From Flavobacteriaceae bacterium UBA3159 (GTDB taxonomy: Bacteria; Bacteroidota; Bacteroidia; Flavobacteriales; Flavobacteriaceae), in contig DEYL01000033.1 in assembly GCA_002364535.1 (NCBI GenBank), forward strand, positions 1-43,630: 43,630 nt of DNA, read 5' to 3'. Both the position numbers and the translations under genes were made by a program. Positions 8,181 through 16,484 of the stretch are shown one piece after another. Every line of letters begins with the position of its first letter. The stretch's first letter is position 1. The notes beneath the pieces are model-generated. The model made no database searches. It saw nothing but the letters and a program-made list of their open reading frames with translations, and was not told the DNA's origin.

Positions 8181-10367
8181 ATGAATTTCCTAAGAAAAAA
8201 AAGTTTAGAAAATCTATTTGATAAACAGTCCCGATCGTTCGAAAACGATCAAAAATATTCTTCTTTATTTGCCAGCAATGTATTTACCGATGCAGTACTT
8301 GAACAATACGTCAACAAAGAAACATTCAATCAGGTAGCTCAAGCAGTAAATAAAGGATCAAAAATCAATCGATCTTATGCAGATCAAATTGCTGCTTCGC
8401 TAAAAGCCTGGGCATTGTCCAAAGGTGCTACCCATTATACCCATTGGTTTCAGCCTTTGACCGGTGGTACTGCAGAAAAACACGATGCCTTTTTTGACTT
8501 GCAATCTTCGGGTAAACCCATTGAAAATTTTGATGGTAGTCAATTGGTTCAGCAGGAACCGGACGCCTCCAGTTTCCCAAGTGGTGGGATCAGAAATACT
8601 TTTGAAGCCCGAGGCTATACTGCTTGGGATCCCACCTCTCCTGCCTTTATACTCGATAAGACACTTTGTATTCCTACCATTTTTGTTTCCTACACCGGAG
8701 AAGCATTGGATTATAAAACCCCATTGCTCAAATCTATTCAAACTCTAGACAATGCAGCTACTGAAATTTGTAAATATTTTGACAAAAACGTAACCAAGGT
8801 CAATACAACTCTGGGTTGGGAGCAAGAGTATTTTTTGGTGGACAAGTCACTGGCAGCCTCTCGACCTGATTTAATCATTACAGGCAGAACACTTTTTGGA
8901 CATCAGCCCTCCAAAGGTCAACAATTGGATGATCACTATTTTGGTTCCATTCCACCCCGTGTGATTGCTTATATGAAAGAATTGGAGTATTCAGCCATTC
9001 AGTTAGGTATTCCCCTGAAAACCCGTCATAATGAAGTAGCTCCCGGTCAATTTGAGCTGGCACCGATTTATGAAGAGGCCAACCTGTCAGTTGATCATAA
9101 TTCTTTGGTCATGGATTTGATGAGTAAAATAGCGTCAAAACACGATTTTATTGTCTTGTTTCATGAAAAGCCTTTTGAAGGAATCAACGGATCAGGTAAA
9201 CACAACAATTGGTCACTATCCACTAATACTGGTGTCAATTTGTTGAGTCCTGGTAAAACCCCCATGAGTAACCTTCAGTTCCTGACCTTTTTTATCAATA
9301 CCATTGCTGCTGTTTTGTCCCATGAGGCTTTGATGAGGGCTTCGATTGCCAGTGCCAGTAACGACTTTAGGCTGGGCTCCAATGAGGCACCTCCTGCTAT
9401 ACTCTCTGTTTTTATTGGAAAACAACTTACGGTTGTTTTGGATGACTTGGAAAATGTTACTAAAGGAAAACTCTCTCCGGAGGAAAAAACAGACCTAAAG
9501 CTCAATGTCATTGGTAAAATTCCGGAAATCCTATTGGACAATACCGATCGAAACCGGACATCTCCTTTTGCATTTACAGGAAATAAATTCGAATTCAGAG
9601 CAGTGGGCTCTAAGTCAAATTGTGCCAAGTCCATTACCGTTCTCAATGCTGCAGTGGCTCAGCAGTTAGCAAAATTTGGCAATGAGGTCGAAGATTTGAT
9701 CGAGAAAAAGGACATGAAAAAAGATGATGCCATTTTCAATGCTTTGAGAGACAATTTAAAAGGGATAAAGAATATCCTTTTTGAAGGAGACGGCTATAGC
9801 GATTCATGGATTAATGAAGCGCAAAAGCGTGGATTGAGTCACAACCGAAATACGCCAGAGGCCTTGACAGCCTACATCGCCAAAAAAAGTATCACTCTTT
9901 TTGAACAAACAAATGTACTTTCCGAACGAGAGGTAATGGCTAGGTATATTGTAGATCTTAAGGAATACATTATGCGTATTCAAATCGAGTCCAGAACACT
10001 GGGAGATATAGCCCGTAACCATATCATACCCACCGGCATCAAATATCAAAACGTACTGATTGATAACGTAAAAGGTCTAAAAGAAATTTATGGCAATGAT
10101 TATCAAAAATTTGCTGAAGTACAATTAAAAATCATTGAACGCATTTCGGGACACATAGATGAAATCAACAAGGGCATTGTACAAATGGTCGAAACCCGAA
10201 AGACCTTGGAGAAAATCGAAGATGAATTTAAAAAAGCTTATGCATACTGTGAAAATGTTTTACCATTTTTAAATGACATCAGATATCACTGTGATAAGTT
10301 AGAATTGGTGGTGGATGACGACCTATGGCCGTTGGCCAAATACCGAGAGCTCTTGTTTTGTCGCTGA
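8181..10367 (+). CDS. glnN: Type III glutamine synthetase GlnN
   Basis: A 728-residue GSIII, the large dodecameric synthetase found in Bacteroidota and some cyanobacteria. It makes glutamine from glutamate and ammonia with ATP. Diagnostic GSIII segments include TLGWEQEYFLVD, KTRHNEVAPGQFELAPIYEEAN, HEKPFEGINGSGKHNNWS and RNRTSPFAFTGNKFEFRAVGS, followed by the long helical C-terminal region of this class (after about residue 480). Length matches the family (about 700-730). It is divergent from GSII with a 211-base shared control region. Having GSII and GSIII together may give different regulation or ammonium affinities, which is inference. A -7 element lies just upstream. Confidence 0.95.
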   Translation: MNFLRKKSLENLFDKQSRSFENDQKYSSLFASNVFTDAVLEQYVNKETFNQVAQAVNKGSKINRSYADQIAASLKAWALSKGATHYTHWFQPLTGGTAEKHDAFFDLQSSGKPIENFDGSQLVQQEPDASSFPSGGIRNTFEARGYTAWDPTSPAFILDKTLCIPTIFVSYTGEALDYKTPLLKSIQTLDNAATEICKYFDKNVTKVNTTLGWEQEYFLVDKSLAASRPDLIITGRTLFGHQPSKGQQLDDHYFGSIPPRVIAYMKELEYSAIQLGIPLKTRHNEVAPGQFELAPIYEEANLSVDHNSLVMDLMSKIASKHDFIVLFHEKPFEGINGSGKHNNWSLSTNTGVNLLSPGKTPMSNLQFLTFFINTIAAVLSHEALMRASIASASNDFRLGSNEAPPAILSVFIGKQLTVVLDDLENVTKGKLSPEEKTDLKLNVIGKIPEILLDNTDRNRTSPFAFTGNKFEFRAVGSKSNCAKSITVLNAAVAQQLAKFGNEVEDLIEKKDMKKDDAIFNALRDNLKGIKNILFEGDGYSDSWINEAQKRGLSHNRNTPEALTAYIAKKSITLFEQTNVLSEREVMARYIVDLKEYIMRIQIESRTLGDIARNHIIPTGIKYQNVLIDNVKGLKEIYGNDYQKFAEVQLKIIERISGHIDEINKGIVQMVETRKTLEKIEDEFKKAYAYCENVLPFLNDIRYHCDKLELVVDDDLWPLAKYRELLFCR

Positions 10368-10408
10368 TAAAAAAAATATTGAAGCCTTATGGGTTGGGGT
10401 AATAGTGT

Positions 10409-10416
10409 TAAATTTG
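10409..10416 (+). promoter_or_regulatory. Bacteroidota -7 element (TAAATTTG) before purM-like gene
   Basis: An exact TAnnTTTG match 16 bases before the ATG at 10433, inside the 65-base gap after glnN. A G-rich stretch (GGGTTGGGGTAAT, 10391-10403) overlaps the region where a -33 box would lie and resembles the G-run elements of the nitrogen genes. Confidence 0.45.
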
Positions 10417-10432
10417 AATTCTAATCAAAACA

Positions 10433-11599
10433 ATGACAGACAAAAGGTATAACCTCAGGGGTGTTTCTTCACAAAAAGAGGATGTTCACAATGCCATAAA
10501 AAATATAGACAAAGGCCTTTTTCCAAAGGCATTTTGCAAAGTTATACCTGATTTTTTGACGGGCAGTAAGGCCCACTGTGTGGTAATGCATGCCGATGGA
10601 GCGGGAACCAAAAGCTCTCTTGCCTATGCCTACTGGAAAGAGACCGGAGATTTATCGGTGTGGAAAGGCATTGCCCAAGATGCGTTAATCATGAATATTG
10701 ATGATCTGGTTTGTGTTGGGGTGACCAATGATATCTTGTTGTCCTCAACCATTGGCAGAAACAAAAATAAAATTCCCGCCCAAGTGCTTGCTGCAATTAT
10801 TAATGGCACGGAGGAACTCTTGGCCAATTTGGCGCAACTGGGCGTGAAAATTCACAGTACTGGTGGAGAAACCGCCGATGTAGGGGATTTGGTAAAGACC
10901 ATTATTGTTGATTCCACTGTTACCGCCAGAATAAAAAGAAGTGAGGTCATTGACAATGCAAATATTCAGGCAGGCGATGTTATTGTGGGCTTGGCCTCTT
11001 TTGGCCAGGCTACATATGAGGATCAATATAACGGAGGGATGGGTAGTAATGGTTTGACCTCGGCAAGACACGATGTATTTAGTGCTGCTCTCAAAGAAAA
11101 ATACCCTGAAACCTTTGACAATGACCTACCCAATGATTTGATTTACTCCGGCTCTAAAAAATTAACAGACCCTACCGATACTCCTTTGGATGTTGGACAA
11201 TTGGTTTTATCGCCCACTAGGACCTACGCTCCTGTGATTAAAAAGATATTGGACAACATTGATCGAAAAGAGATTCATGGGATGGTACATTGCAGTGGTG
11301 GTGCACAAACCAAAATTTTACATTTTATCGACCAGTTGCACGTTGTCAAAAACAATCTCTTTGAATTTCCTCCATTGTTTAAGATGATCCAAAAGGAATC
11401 GGGAACCAGTTGGAAAGAAATGTATGAGGTTTTTAATATGGGGCATCGAATGGAGATTTATTTATCCGAATCCCTAGCTCAGAAGGTAATAGATATTGCG
11501 GAGTCTTTCAATATCGAAGCCCGAATTGTAGGTAGGGTCGAGGCATCTACTGAAAAAAAGTTGACGATCCAGTCGCCGGAAGGTATTTTTCAGTATTAA
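10433..11599 (+). CDS. purM: AIR synthase (PurM-like)
   Basis: Probable phosphoribosylformylglycinamidine cyclo-ligase, step five of purine synthesis: FGAM plus ATP gives AIR. The 388-residue protein has the PurM/AIR-synthase layout: the ATP-binding N-domain with HADGAGTKSSLAY (about 53-65), WKGIAQDALIMNIDDLVCVG and STGGETADVGDLV (about 138-150), then a C-domain with GMVHCSGGAQTKIL and FNMGHRMEIYL. It is longer than the about 345-residue E. coli PurM, a form seen in Bacteroidota and often labelled only 'AIR synthase related'. Glutamine from the adjacent synthetases feeds purine synthesis, and purU lies 4 kb away. The exact substrate remains inference. Confidence 0.82.
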   Translation: MTDKRYNLRGVSSQKEDVHNAIKNIDKGLFPKAFCKVIPDFLTGSKAHCVVMHADGAGTKSSLAYAYWKETGDLSVWKGIAQDALIMNIDDLVCVGVTNDILLSSTIGRNKNKIPAQVLAAIINGTEELLANLAQLGVKIHSTGGETADVGDLVKTIIVDSTVTARIKRSEVIDNANIQAGDVIVGLASFGQATYEDQYNGGMGSNGLTSARHDVFSAALKEKYPETFDNDLPNDLIYSGSKKLTDPTDTPLDVGQLVLSPTRTYAPVIKKILDNIDRKEIHGMVHCSGGAQTKILHFIDQLHVVKNNLFEFPPLFKMIQKESGTSWKEMYEVFNMGHRMEIYLSESLAQKVIDIAESFNIEARIVGRVEASTEKKLTIQSPEGIFQY

Positions 11600-11635
11600 T
11601 CATTTATCTTAGTGTTCCTTTGTAGAGTCATTTAG

Positions 11636-12238
11636 ATGAAAAAAATAATTTTTCTTACTTTTTTTATTTTCCAAGCTACTGTCGCTCAAGAGCGTGATGC
11701 ATTGTTGGAAGGTTTATTTGAAGAAGAAATGACGATGGAAGAACAATTGTTGCCACAAAAAATGATTTTTACCCAATCTCTTTTATGGGGGAAAAACGGT
11801 CTTTTTCGTAAAATCAGTATTTCAAAACTTTCACTTGAACAAAGGGAAAAGGAGTTGAAAGTCAGGAATGTTATGCTTAAATCCCATCAAATTATTGGCT
11901 ATTTGACATTGGCCGGAATGGTGGCCCAGGGGATCATGGGAGGTAAGCTATACAATGGGGATTATGATCTATATAATGCTCATAAAACTATGGGAAAGTG
12001 GGTTACGGCTTCCTATTTCATCGGTGCCGGACTCTCTCTTTTCGCTCCTCCACCCTTGGTAAGAAAAAAAATAAAAGGTTTTAATTCCATCAAAGCGCAC
12101 AAATGGCTGGCTTATATTCATTTTTCGGGTATGATTGCTACCAATGCCTGGTCTAAAGAGGATAGGGATTGGCACAAGTATGCTGCCTATACTACCTTTG
12201 CAAGCTATGCCACTGCTGTATTAGTTTTTAAATTTTAA
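11636..12238 (+). CDS. Cytochrome b561-like membrane protein
   Basis: A 200-residue protein with a signal peptide (MKKIIFLTFFIFQATVAQ) and a soluble N-terminal part. A four-helix membrane domain starts near residue 80. Histidines sit at helix ends and centres, as in diheme b561 proteins: His84 (KSHQIIGY), His116 (NAHKTMGKW), His155 and His162 (AHKWLAYIHFSG) and His180 (DWHKYAAY). Inferred role: transmembrane electron transfer. The YceI-like gene starts 5 bases after its stop, the same pairing as yceJ-yceI of E. coli, which supports both calls. The exact family is not certain, because the sequence is divergent and has an extra N-terminal region. Confidence 0.65.
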   Translation: MKKIIFLTFFIFQATVAQERDALLEGLFEEEMTMEEQLLPQKMIFTQSLLWGKNGLFRKISISKLSLEQREKELKVRNVMLKSHQIIGYLTLAGMVAQGIMGGKLYNGDYDLYNAHKTMGKWVTASYFIGAGLSLFAPPPLVRKKIKGFNSIKAHKWLAYIHFSGMIATNAWSKEDRDWHKYAAYTTFASYATAVLVFKF

Positions 12239-12243
12239 GATAT

Positions 12244-12783
12244 ATGAAAAGATTATTGTGTAGTATTTTTCTTCTGTTTTGTTGGGTCTCTCAGGCGCAG
12301 GAAAGATGGGTGTTGGATTCCAAAAGTTCATTCATAACCTATGATGCTTCCCACTTTTTACACGACTGGTCGGGTACCAATCAAAATGTAAAGGGCTTGA
12401 TGATTGAAGATCAAGGTGCTTTTCAAAAAATAGCCATTGCCATGTATGTCAGGGATTTTGACAGTGAAAACAGCAACAGAGACAACAATGCATTGGAAAT
12501 ATTGGAGGTTTTACAGTTTCCCAAAATTGAATTTTTTTCGGATCAGATTGAAAAGAAAGACAATGAGGTAAAATTTGCGGGGGGATTAAACTTCCACGGA
12601 ATTGAATTGAGCAAGGATATCATTGCACAGGCCAAGCTAAATCAAAACAATCTTGTGTTGGCGGGCAGCTTTGATTTGACCCTTTCTGACTTTAAAGTTC
12701 CACTGCCCTCCTTTATGTTGAGAAAAATGGAGGATGAAATAGCCATTAAATACCAGTTGAACTTTCAAAAGCTTGAAAGATAG
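12244..12783 (+). CDS. YceI-family periplasmic protein
   Basis: A 179-residue exported protein: signal peptide MKRLLCSIFLLFCWVSQAQ, then the YceI lipocalin-like barrel. Family features are the opening WVLDSKSSFITYDASHFLHDWSG, the middle segment VRDFDSENSNRDNNALEILEVLQFPKI in place of the classic mutants-and-fixed-loop region, and LNFHGIELSK. YceI proteins bind polyisoprenoids or other amphiphiles in the periplasm. Here it probably works with the b561-like protein encoded just upstream, perhaps in quinone or isoprenoid chemistry, which is inference. The gene ends in TAG. Its last bases carry the probable prfA promoter region. Confidence 0.8.
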   Translation: MKRLLCSIFLLFCWVSQAQERWVLDSKSSFITYDASHFLHDWSGTNQNVKGLMIEDQGAFQKIAIAMYVRDFDSENSNRDNNALEILEVLQFPKIEFFSDQIEKKDNEVKFAGGLNFHGIELSKDIIAQAKLNQNNLVLAGSFDLTLSDFKVPLPSFMLRKMEDEIAIKYQLNFQKLER

Positions 12784-12794
12784 ATTTAAAACTT

Positions 12795-12802
12795 TAAATT
12801 TG
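12795..12802 (+). promoter_or_regulatory. Bacteroidota -7 element (TAAATTTG) for prfA
   Basis: An exact TAnnTTTG match 22 bases before the prfA ATG. CTTG at 12773-12776 is a 3/4 match to the TTTG -33 box at 18-base spacing. Confidence 0.5.
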
Positions 12803-12824
12803 TGAACTACTCAGTTCTCTCAAA

Positions 12825-13901
12825 ATGATAGATAAACTAGAGATTGTACAACAAAGATTTATCGAGGTATCTGATTTGATTATTCAGCCGGACATTATCG
12901 CAGACCAAAAGCGATACGTTCAACTCAATAAAGAATACAAGGATTTGAATAAGATTGTTGCCAAAGCAGAGGTTTATAAATCAATCCTATCCAATATAGA
13001 GGAAGCAGAAATCATCATCAAAGAGGAGACGGATCGGGAAATGATCGATATGGCCAAAATGCAGTTGGAAGAAGCCAAAGCACAACTCCCCGAATTGGAG
13101 GAAGAAATTAGGTTTTTATTGATTCCCAAAGACCCTGAGGATGGAAAGAATGTTGTGGTTGAGATTCGAGCGGGGACGGGAGGCGACGAAGCCAGTATTT
13201 TTGCTGGTGATCTTTATCGAATGTATACCAAATACTCCCAGGATCAAGGTTGGAAGGTGAGTTTCGTGGATTCCAACGAGGGTACTGCCGGAGGATTTAA
13301 GGAAGTCATTTTTGAAGTTTCAGGAGAGGAAGTTTATGGAACCATGAAATACGAATCTGGGGTACACAGGGTACAACGGGTGCCGCAAACCGAAACCCAA
13401 GGTAGGGTTCATACCTCAGCCGCTACTGTGATGGTTTTGCCCGAGGCGGAGGAATTCGATGTTGAAGTCAATATGAACGATGTAAGGGTAGATTATTTTT
13501 GTTCTTCAGGTCCGGGGGGGCAATCGGTCAATACGACATATTCTGCTGTAAGGCTAACACACGAGCCTACGGGAATTGTTGCCCAATGTCAGGATCAAAA
13601 GTCACAACACAAAAACAAAGAAAAAGCCCTAAAGGTATTACGCTCCCGACTCTATGAATTGGAACTCCAAAAAAAATTAGAACAAGATGCCGAAAAGAGA
13701 AATTCACTGATTTCTTCTGGAGATCGCTCAGCAAAGATCAGAACCTACAATTACCCCCAAGGTAGGGTAACGGATCACCGCATTGGTTTGACACTATATG
13801 ATCTTCAAAACATCATCAATGGTGATATCCAAAAATTGGTCGATGAACTCAAGCTTTTTCAGAACACTCAAAATCTGAAGGAGGCAGGAGAGACTCTATG
13901 A
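12825..13901 (+). CDS. prfA: Peptide chain release factor 1
   Basis: A 358-residue RF1 that reads UAA and UAG stop codons and triggers peptide release on the ribosome. The GGQ motif is at residues 231-233 inside SSGPGGQSVNTTYSAVR. The stop-reading tripeptide is Pro187-Gln188-Thr189 in RVPQTETQGRVHTSA, the P-x-T form of RF1 rather than the SPF of RF2. The N-terminal coiled coil is normal and length is standard. It overlaps pyrF by 4 bases (ATGA), so the two are translationally coupled, an arrangement common in Flavobacteriia. Confidence 0.97.
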   Translation: MIDKLEIVQQRFIEVSDLIIQPDIIADQKRYVQLNKEYKDLNKIVAKAEVYKSILSNIEEAEIIIKEETDREMIDMAKMQLEEAKAQLPELEEEIRFLLIPKDPEDGKNVVVEIRAGTGGDEASIFAGDLYRMYTKYSQDQGWKVSFVDSNEGTAGGFKEVIFEVSGEEVYGTMKYESGVHRVQRVPQTETQGRVHTSAATVMVLPEAEEFDVEVNMNDVRVDYFCSSGPGGQSVNTTYSAVRLTHEPTGIVAQCQDQKSQHKNKEKALKVLRSRLYELELQKKLEQDAEKRNSLISSGDRSAKIRTYNYPQGRVTDHRIGLTLYDLQNIINGDIQKLVDELKLFQNTQNLKEAGETL

Positions 13902-14725
13902 TGCAGTCAGTGCTTTTACAGCAAATTAAGAGCAAAAATTCTTTTTTGTGTGTGGGCTTGGATGTGGATCAGGACCGTATTCCATCCGATCTGAAAGATG
14001 AGCAGGATGCGATTTTTACCTTTTGTAAGAGAATTATTGAGGCTACCGCCCCCTATTGTGTTGCCTATAAACCCAACATTGCCTTTTTTGAGGCCTATGG
14101 ATTGGAGGGATGGAAATCCCTTGAAAAAGTAATGGATTTTCTTAACCAACACTATCCCGAAATATTTACCATTGCCGATGCCAAAAGGGCAGACATAGGC
14201 AATACCTCGAAGCGATATGCGAAGGCCTATTTCGAAAAGTTAGAATTTGATTCGGTTACCATTGCACCCTATATGGGTAAAGATTCGGTTGAACCTTTTT
14301 TAGAGTACAAGGGAAAGTACGCTATATTATTGGCCTTGACCTCCAATGAAGGGGCTTTAGATTTTCAATTGCTCAATGCAGAGGGAAAACCCCTATATGA
14401 GCAGGTTATTGAGCAGTCGAAAAAATGGAAAAATTCTGATCGATTGATGTATGTGGTAGGAGCCACCAAAGCAAAAGCACTGCAAAAAATAAGAACATTA
14501 ATCCCCGATTCTTTTTTATTGATCCCTGGGGTAGGGGCCCAAGGAGGAAGTTTGGAAGAGGTGGCAGTCAATGGACTGAATGATACATGTGGGTTACTGG
14601 TCAATTCATCAAGGGGAATCCTATACGCTTCTTCGGGAAGTGATTTTGATCAAGTAGCCGGTAATGTGGCCGAAGAATTACAGGAACAAATGGCTTTTCA
14701 CCTCCGTCAAAAAGGGATTATATAA
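13898..14725 (+). CDS. pyrF: Orotidine 5'-phosphate decarboxylase
   Basis: Last step of de novo UMP synthesis: OMP gives UMP plus CO2. The 275-residue protein belongs to the longer class of PyrF (type 2, about 270 residues). Catalytic DAKRADIGNT lies near residues 94-103, where Asp-Lys-Asp act on C6 of the base. The phosphate loop is GVGAQGGSLEE and the closing segment is LLVNSSRGILYAS. The start is the first of two ATG codons and overlaps the prfA stop. Its stop overlaps the next gene's start (TAATG), so prfA-pyrF-hydrolase form one operon. Confidence 0.95.
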   Translation: MMQSVLLQQIKSKNSFLCVGLDVDQDRIPSDLKDEQDAIFTFCKRIIEATAPYCVAYKPNIAFFEAYGLEGWKSLEKVMDFLNQHYPEIFTIADAKRADIGNTSKRYAKAYFEKLEFDSVTIAPYMGKDSVEPFLEYKGKYAILLALTSNEGALDFQLLNAEGKPLYEQVIEQSKKWKNSDRLMYVVGATKAKALQKIRTLIPDSFLLIPGVGAQGGSLEEVAVNGLNDTCGLLVNSSRGILYASSGSDFDQVAGNVAEELQEQMAFHLRQKGII

Positions 14726-15510
14726 TGTTGCATCACAGTATTTATAAGACTAAAAAAGAAAATGCAAGTTGGATAACTTTTATTCATGGGGCAGGGGGGA
14801 GCAGTGCCATTTGGTTTAAGCAAATTCGATTTTTCTCAAAGAATTTCAATCTTTTACTGATCGACCTGCGGGGTCATGGTGCCTCTAAAGATTTGATCCA
14901 AAACCCATTTAAAACCAAGTATTCTTTTGAGTCCATAGCCGAGGATATTTTCGAAGTAATGGATAATGTAAAAATAGAAAAATCCCATTTTGTAGGGATC
15001 TCTCTGGGGACTATTCTCATCCGTCAGCTGGCCGAAATGCAGCCCAAGCGTGTGGATAAAATGATTATGGGAGGTGCAATATTGGAGTTGAATTTAAGGT
15101 CAAGGATACTCATGTATTTTGGTAATGCCACCAAATCTGTTTTGCCTTATATGTGGTTGTATCGTTTTTTTGCTATTATCATCATGCCCAATAGAAACCA
15201 TAAAGAGTCCCGTATTTTGTTTATACGCGAAGCCAAAAAACTCTACCAAAAGGAGTTTATCCGATGGTTTAAACTTACCTCAGAGATCATCCACAAGTTG
15301 AGGATCTTTAGAAAAGTTACGGTGGATATTCCCACACTTTACATCATGGGTGATCAAGACTATATGTTTCTCCCCTCTGTTCAGAAGGTAACAGAAAGTC
15401 ACCCCCTCTCTCAGCTATTGGTACTCGAAGAATGTGGGCATGTGGTCAATGTGGAAAAGCCAGAAAAATTTAACGATGGAATGCTATCGTTCATAGAAGA
15501 TAAAGTTTAA
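14725..15510 (+). CDS. Alpha/beta hydrolase
   Basis: A 261-residue single-domain alpha/beta hydrolase. An oxyanion HG motif is in FIHGAGGSS (about 19-27). The nucleophile elbow is GISLG with Ser93. The acid is probably Asp210 or Asp212 in MGDQDYMF, and the base is His239 in ECGHVVNVEKPEKF. No signal peptide, so cytoplasmic. The substrate is unknown (ester, thioester or lactone). It is coupled to pyrF by a TAATG overlap. Its stop codon interlocks with the convergent purU stop within one TTAA. Confidence 0.88.
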   Translation: MLHHSIYKTKKENASWITFIHGAGGSSAIWFKQIRFFSKNFNLLLIDLRGHGASKDLIQNPFKTKYSFESIAEDIFEVMDNVKIEKSHFVGISLGTILIRQLAEMQPKRVDKMIMGGAILELNLRSRILMYFGNATKSVLPYMWLYRFFAIIIMPNRNHKESRILFIREAKKLYQKEFIRWFKLTSEIIHKLRIFRKVTVDIPTLYIMGDQDYMFLPSVQKVTESHPLSQLLVLEECGHVVNVEKPEKFNDGMLSFIEDKV

Positions 15511-16361
15511 GAAAAGACCACAGTTTTGTTTCCATAAACCATTACTTTCCGATTGACATGTAATTTCAGTGCACGAAGCAGAACGATTCGTTCCAAGTCT
15601 CTTCCTTTTTCAATAAAATCTGCAATAGAGTTTAAGTGGGTGACCCGAGCAATATCTTGCTCGATGATGGGGCCTGCATCCAATTCTTCGGTAACATAGT
15701 GACTGGTAGCTCCAATGATCTTAACGCCACGGGCAAATGCCGAGTGGTAGGGTTTGGCTCCGGGGAAAGCGGGCAAGAAAGAATGGTGGATGTTGATGAT
15801 TTTGTGAGTGAAGTGGTCAATAAGTGTTGGAGAAACAATCTGCATGTAACGAGCCAGAACGATAAAATCTATCTGATGTTTTTTGAGTAATGCCAACTGT
15901 TTTGCCTCAGCTTCGGGCTTGTAGTCATTGTTTACAGGGATGTGATAAAAGGGGATGTCAAAGCGTTTGGCGATGATTTCAAGATCGGGGTGATTGCTCA
16001 AAATAAAAGGAATCTCCGCGGTCAACTCTCCTGATTGTTGTTTGGCTAGTATATCGTATAGACAGTGGTCATATTTGGAAACAAAAACGGCAATCTTTGG
16101 TTTATGATTTTTCTGATAAAAATCACAATGAAGGGAAAAACGCTTCCCTAAGTCTTGGTGAAATCGATCTTTAAAATCTTGAAAGTCGAAATCATTACCA
16201 TTTAAATCACATTCCACACGCATGAAAAATGCTGCATTGGGCCGATCTACATATTGGTCGATATAGGTAATGTTTCCTTGGCTTTGGTGTATGAAGTTCG
16301 TCACTGCTGCAATGATTCCTTTTTGGTCAGTGCAGTACATCAACAAAGTGATCTGATTCAT
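15507..16361 (-). CDS. purU: Formyltetrahydrofolate deformylase
   Basis: Hydrolyses 10-formyl-THF to formate and THF, balancing one-carbon units. The 284-residue protein has an N-terminal ACT domain (about 1-75, ITLLMYCTDQKGIIAAVTNFI) and a C-terminal formyltransferase-fold domain. Conserved segments are IPFYHIPVN, ARYMQIVSP, IINIHHSFLPAFPGAKPYHSA and GATSHYVTEELDAGPII, with the Asn-His-Asp catalytic set of the fold. Length matches E. coli PurU. Formate from this enzyme can feed PurT or fuel one-carbon cycling. It has its own -7 element just upstream. It overlaps the hydrolase stop by 3-4 bases with no terminator between them. Confidence 0.93.
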   Translation of the reverse strand: MNQITLLMYCTDQKGIIAAVTNFIHQSQGNITYIDQYVDRPNAAFFMRVECDLNGNDFDFQDFKDRFHQDLGKRFSLHCDFYQKNHKPKIAVFVSKYDHCLYDILAKQQSGELTAEIPFILSNHPDLEIIAKRFDIPFYHIPVNNDYKPEAEAKQLALLKKHQIDFIVLARYMQIVSPTLIDHFTHKIINIHHSFLPAFPGAKPYHSAFARGVKIIGATSHYVTEELDAGPIIEQDIARVTHLNSIADFIEKGRDLERIVLLRALKLHVNRKVMVYGNKTVVFS

Positions 16362-16374
16362 AAATATGTTTTTT

Positions 16375-16382
16375 CAAAAATA
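16375..16382 (-). promoter_or_regulatory. Bacteroidota -7 element (TATTTTTG) for purU
   Basis: An exact match on the minus strand, 13 bases before the purU ATG. ATTG lies 19 bases further upstream, a 3/4 match to the -33 TTTG. Confidence 0.5.
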
Positions 16383-16432
16383 GGGATTCGCCCGATCAGT
16401 GCAATAGATTCTAAGATTTAATTGGACTAAAG

Positions 16433-16465
16433 AAAAAAAGCCTCCATTCAATGGAGGCTTTTTTT
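16433..16465. terminator. Long bidirectional terminator
   Basis: A 15-bp perfect stem, seven A plus GCCTCCAT pairing with ATGGAGGC plus seven T, has a 3-base TCA loop. It ends the amt2 transcript on the minus strand 20 bases after the stop codon. It could also insulate the purU promoter. Confidence 0.92.
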
Positions 16466-16484
16466 CATTAATAATGGATGTGAA

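Noticed and set aside
7264..9646. Many antisense and out-of-frame ORFs inside the two glutamine synthetase genes
   Set aside because: They overlap strongly recognised genes and have no coherent domains; they arise from codon use on the coding strand.
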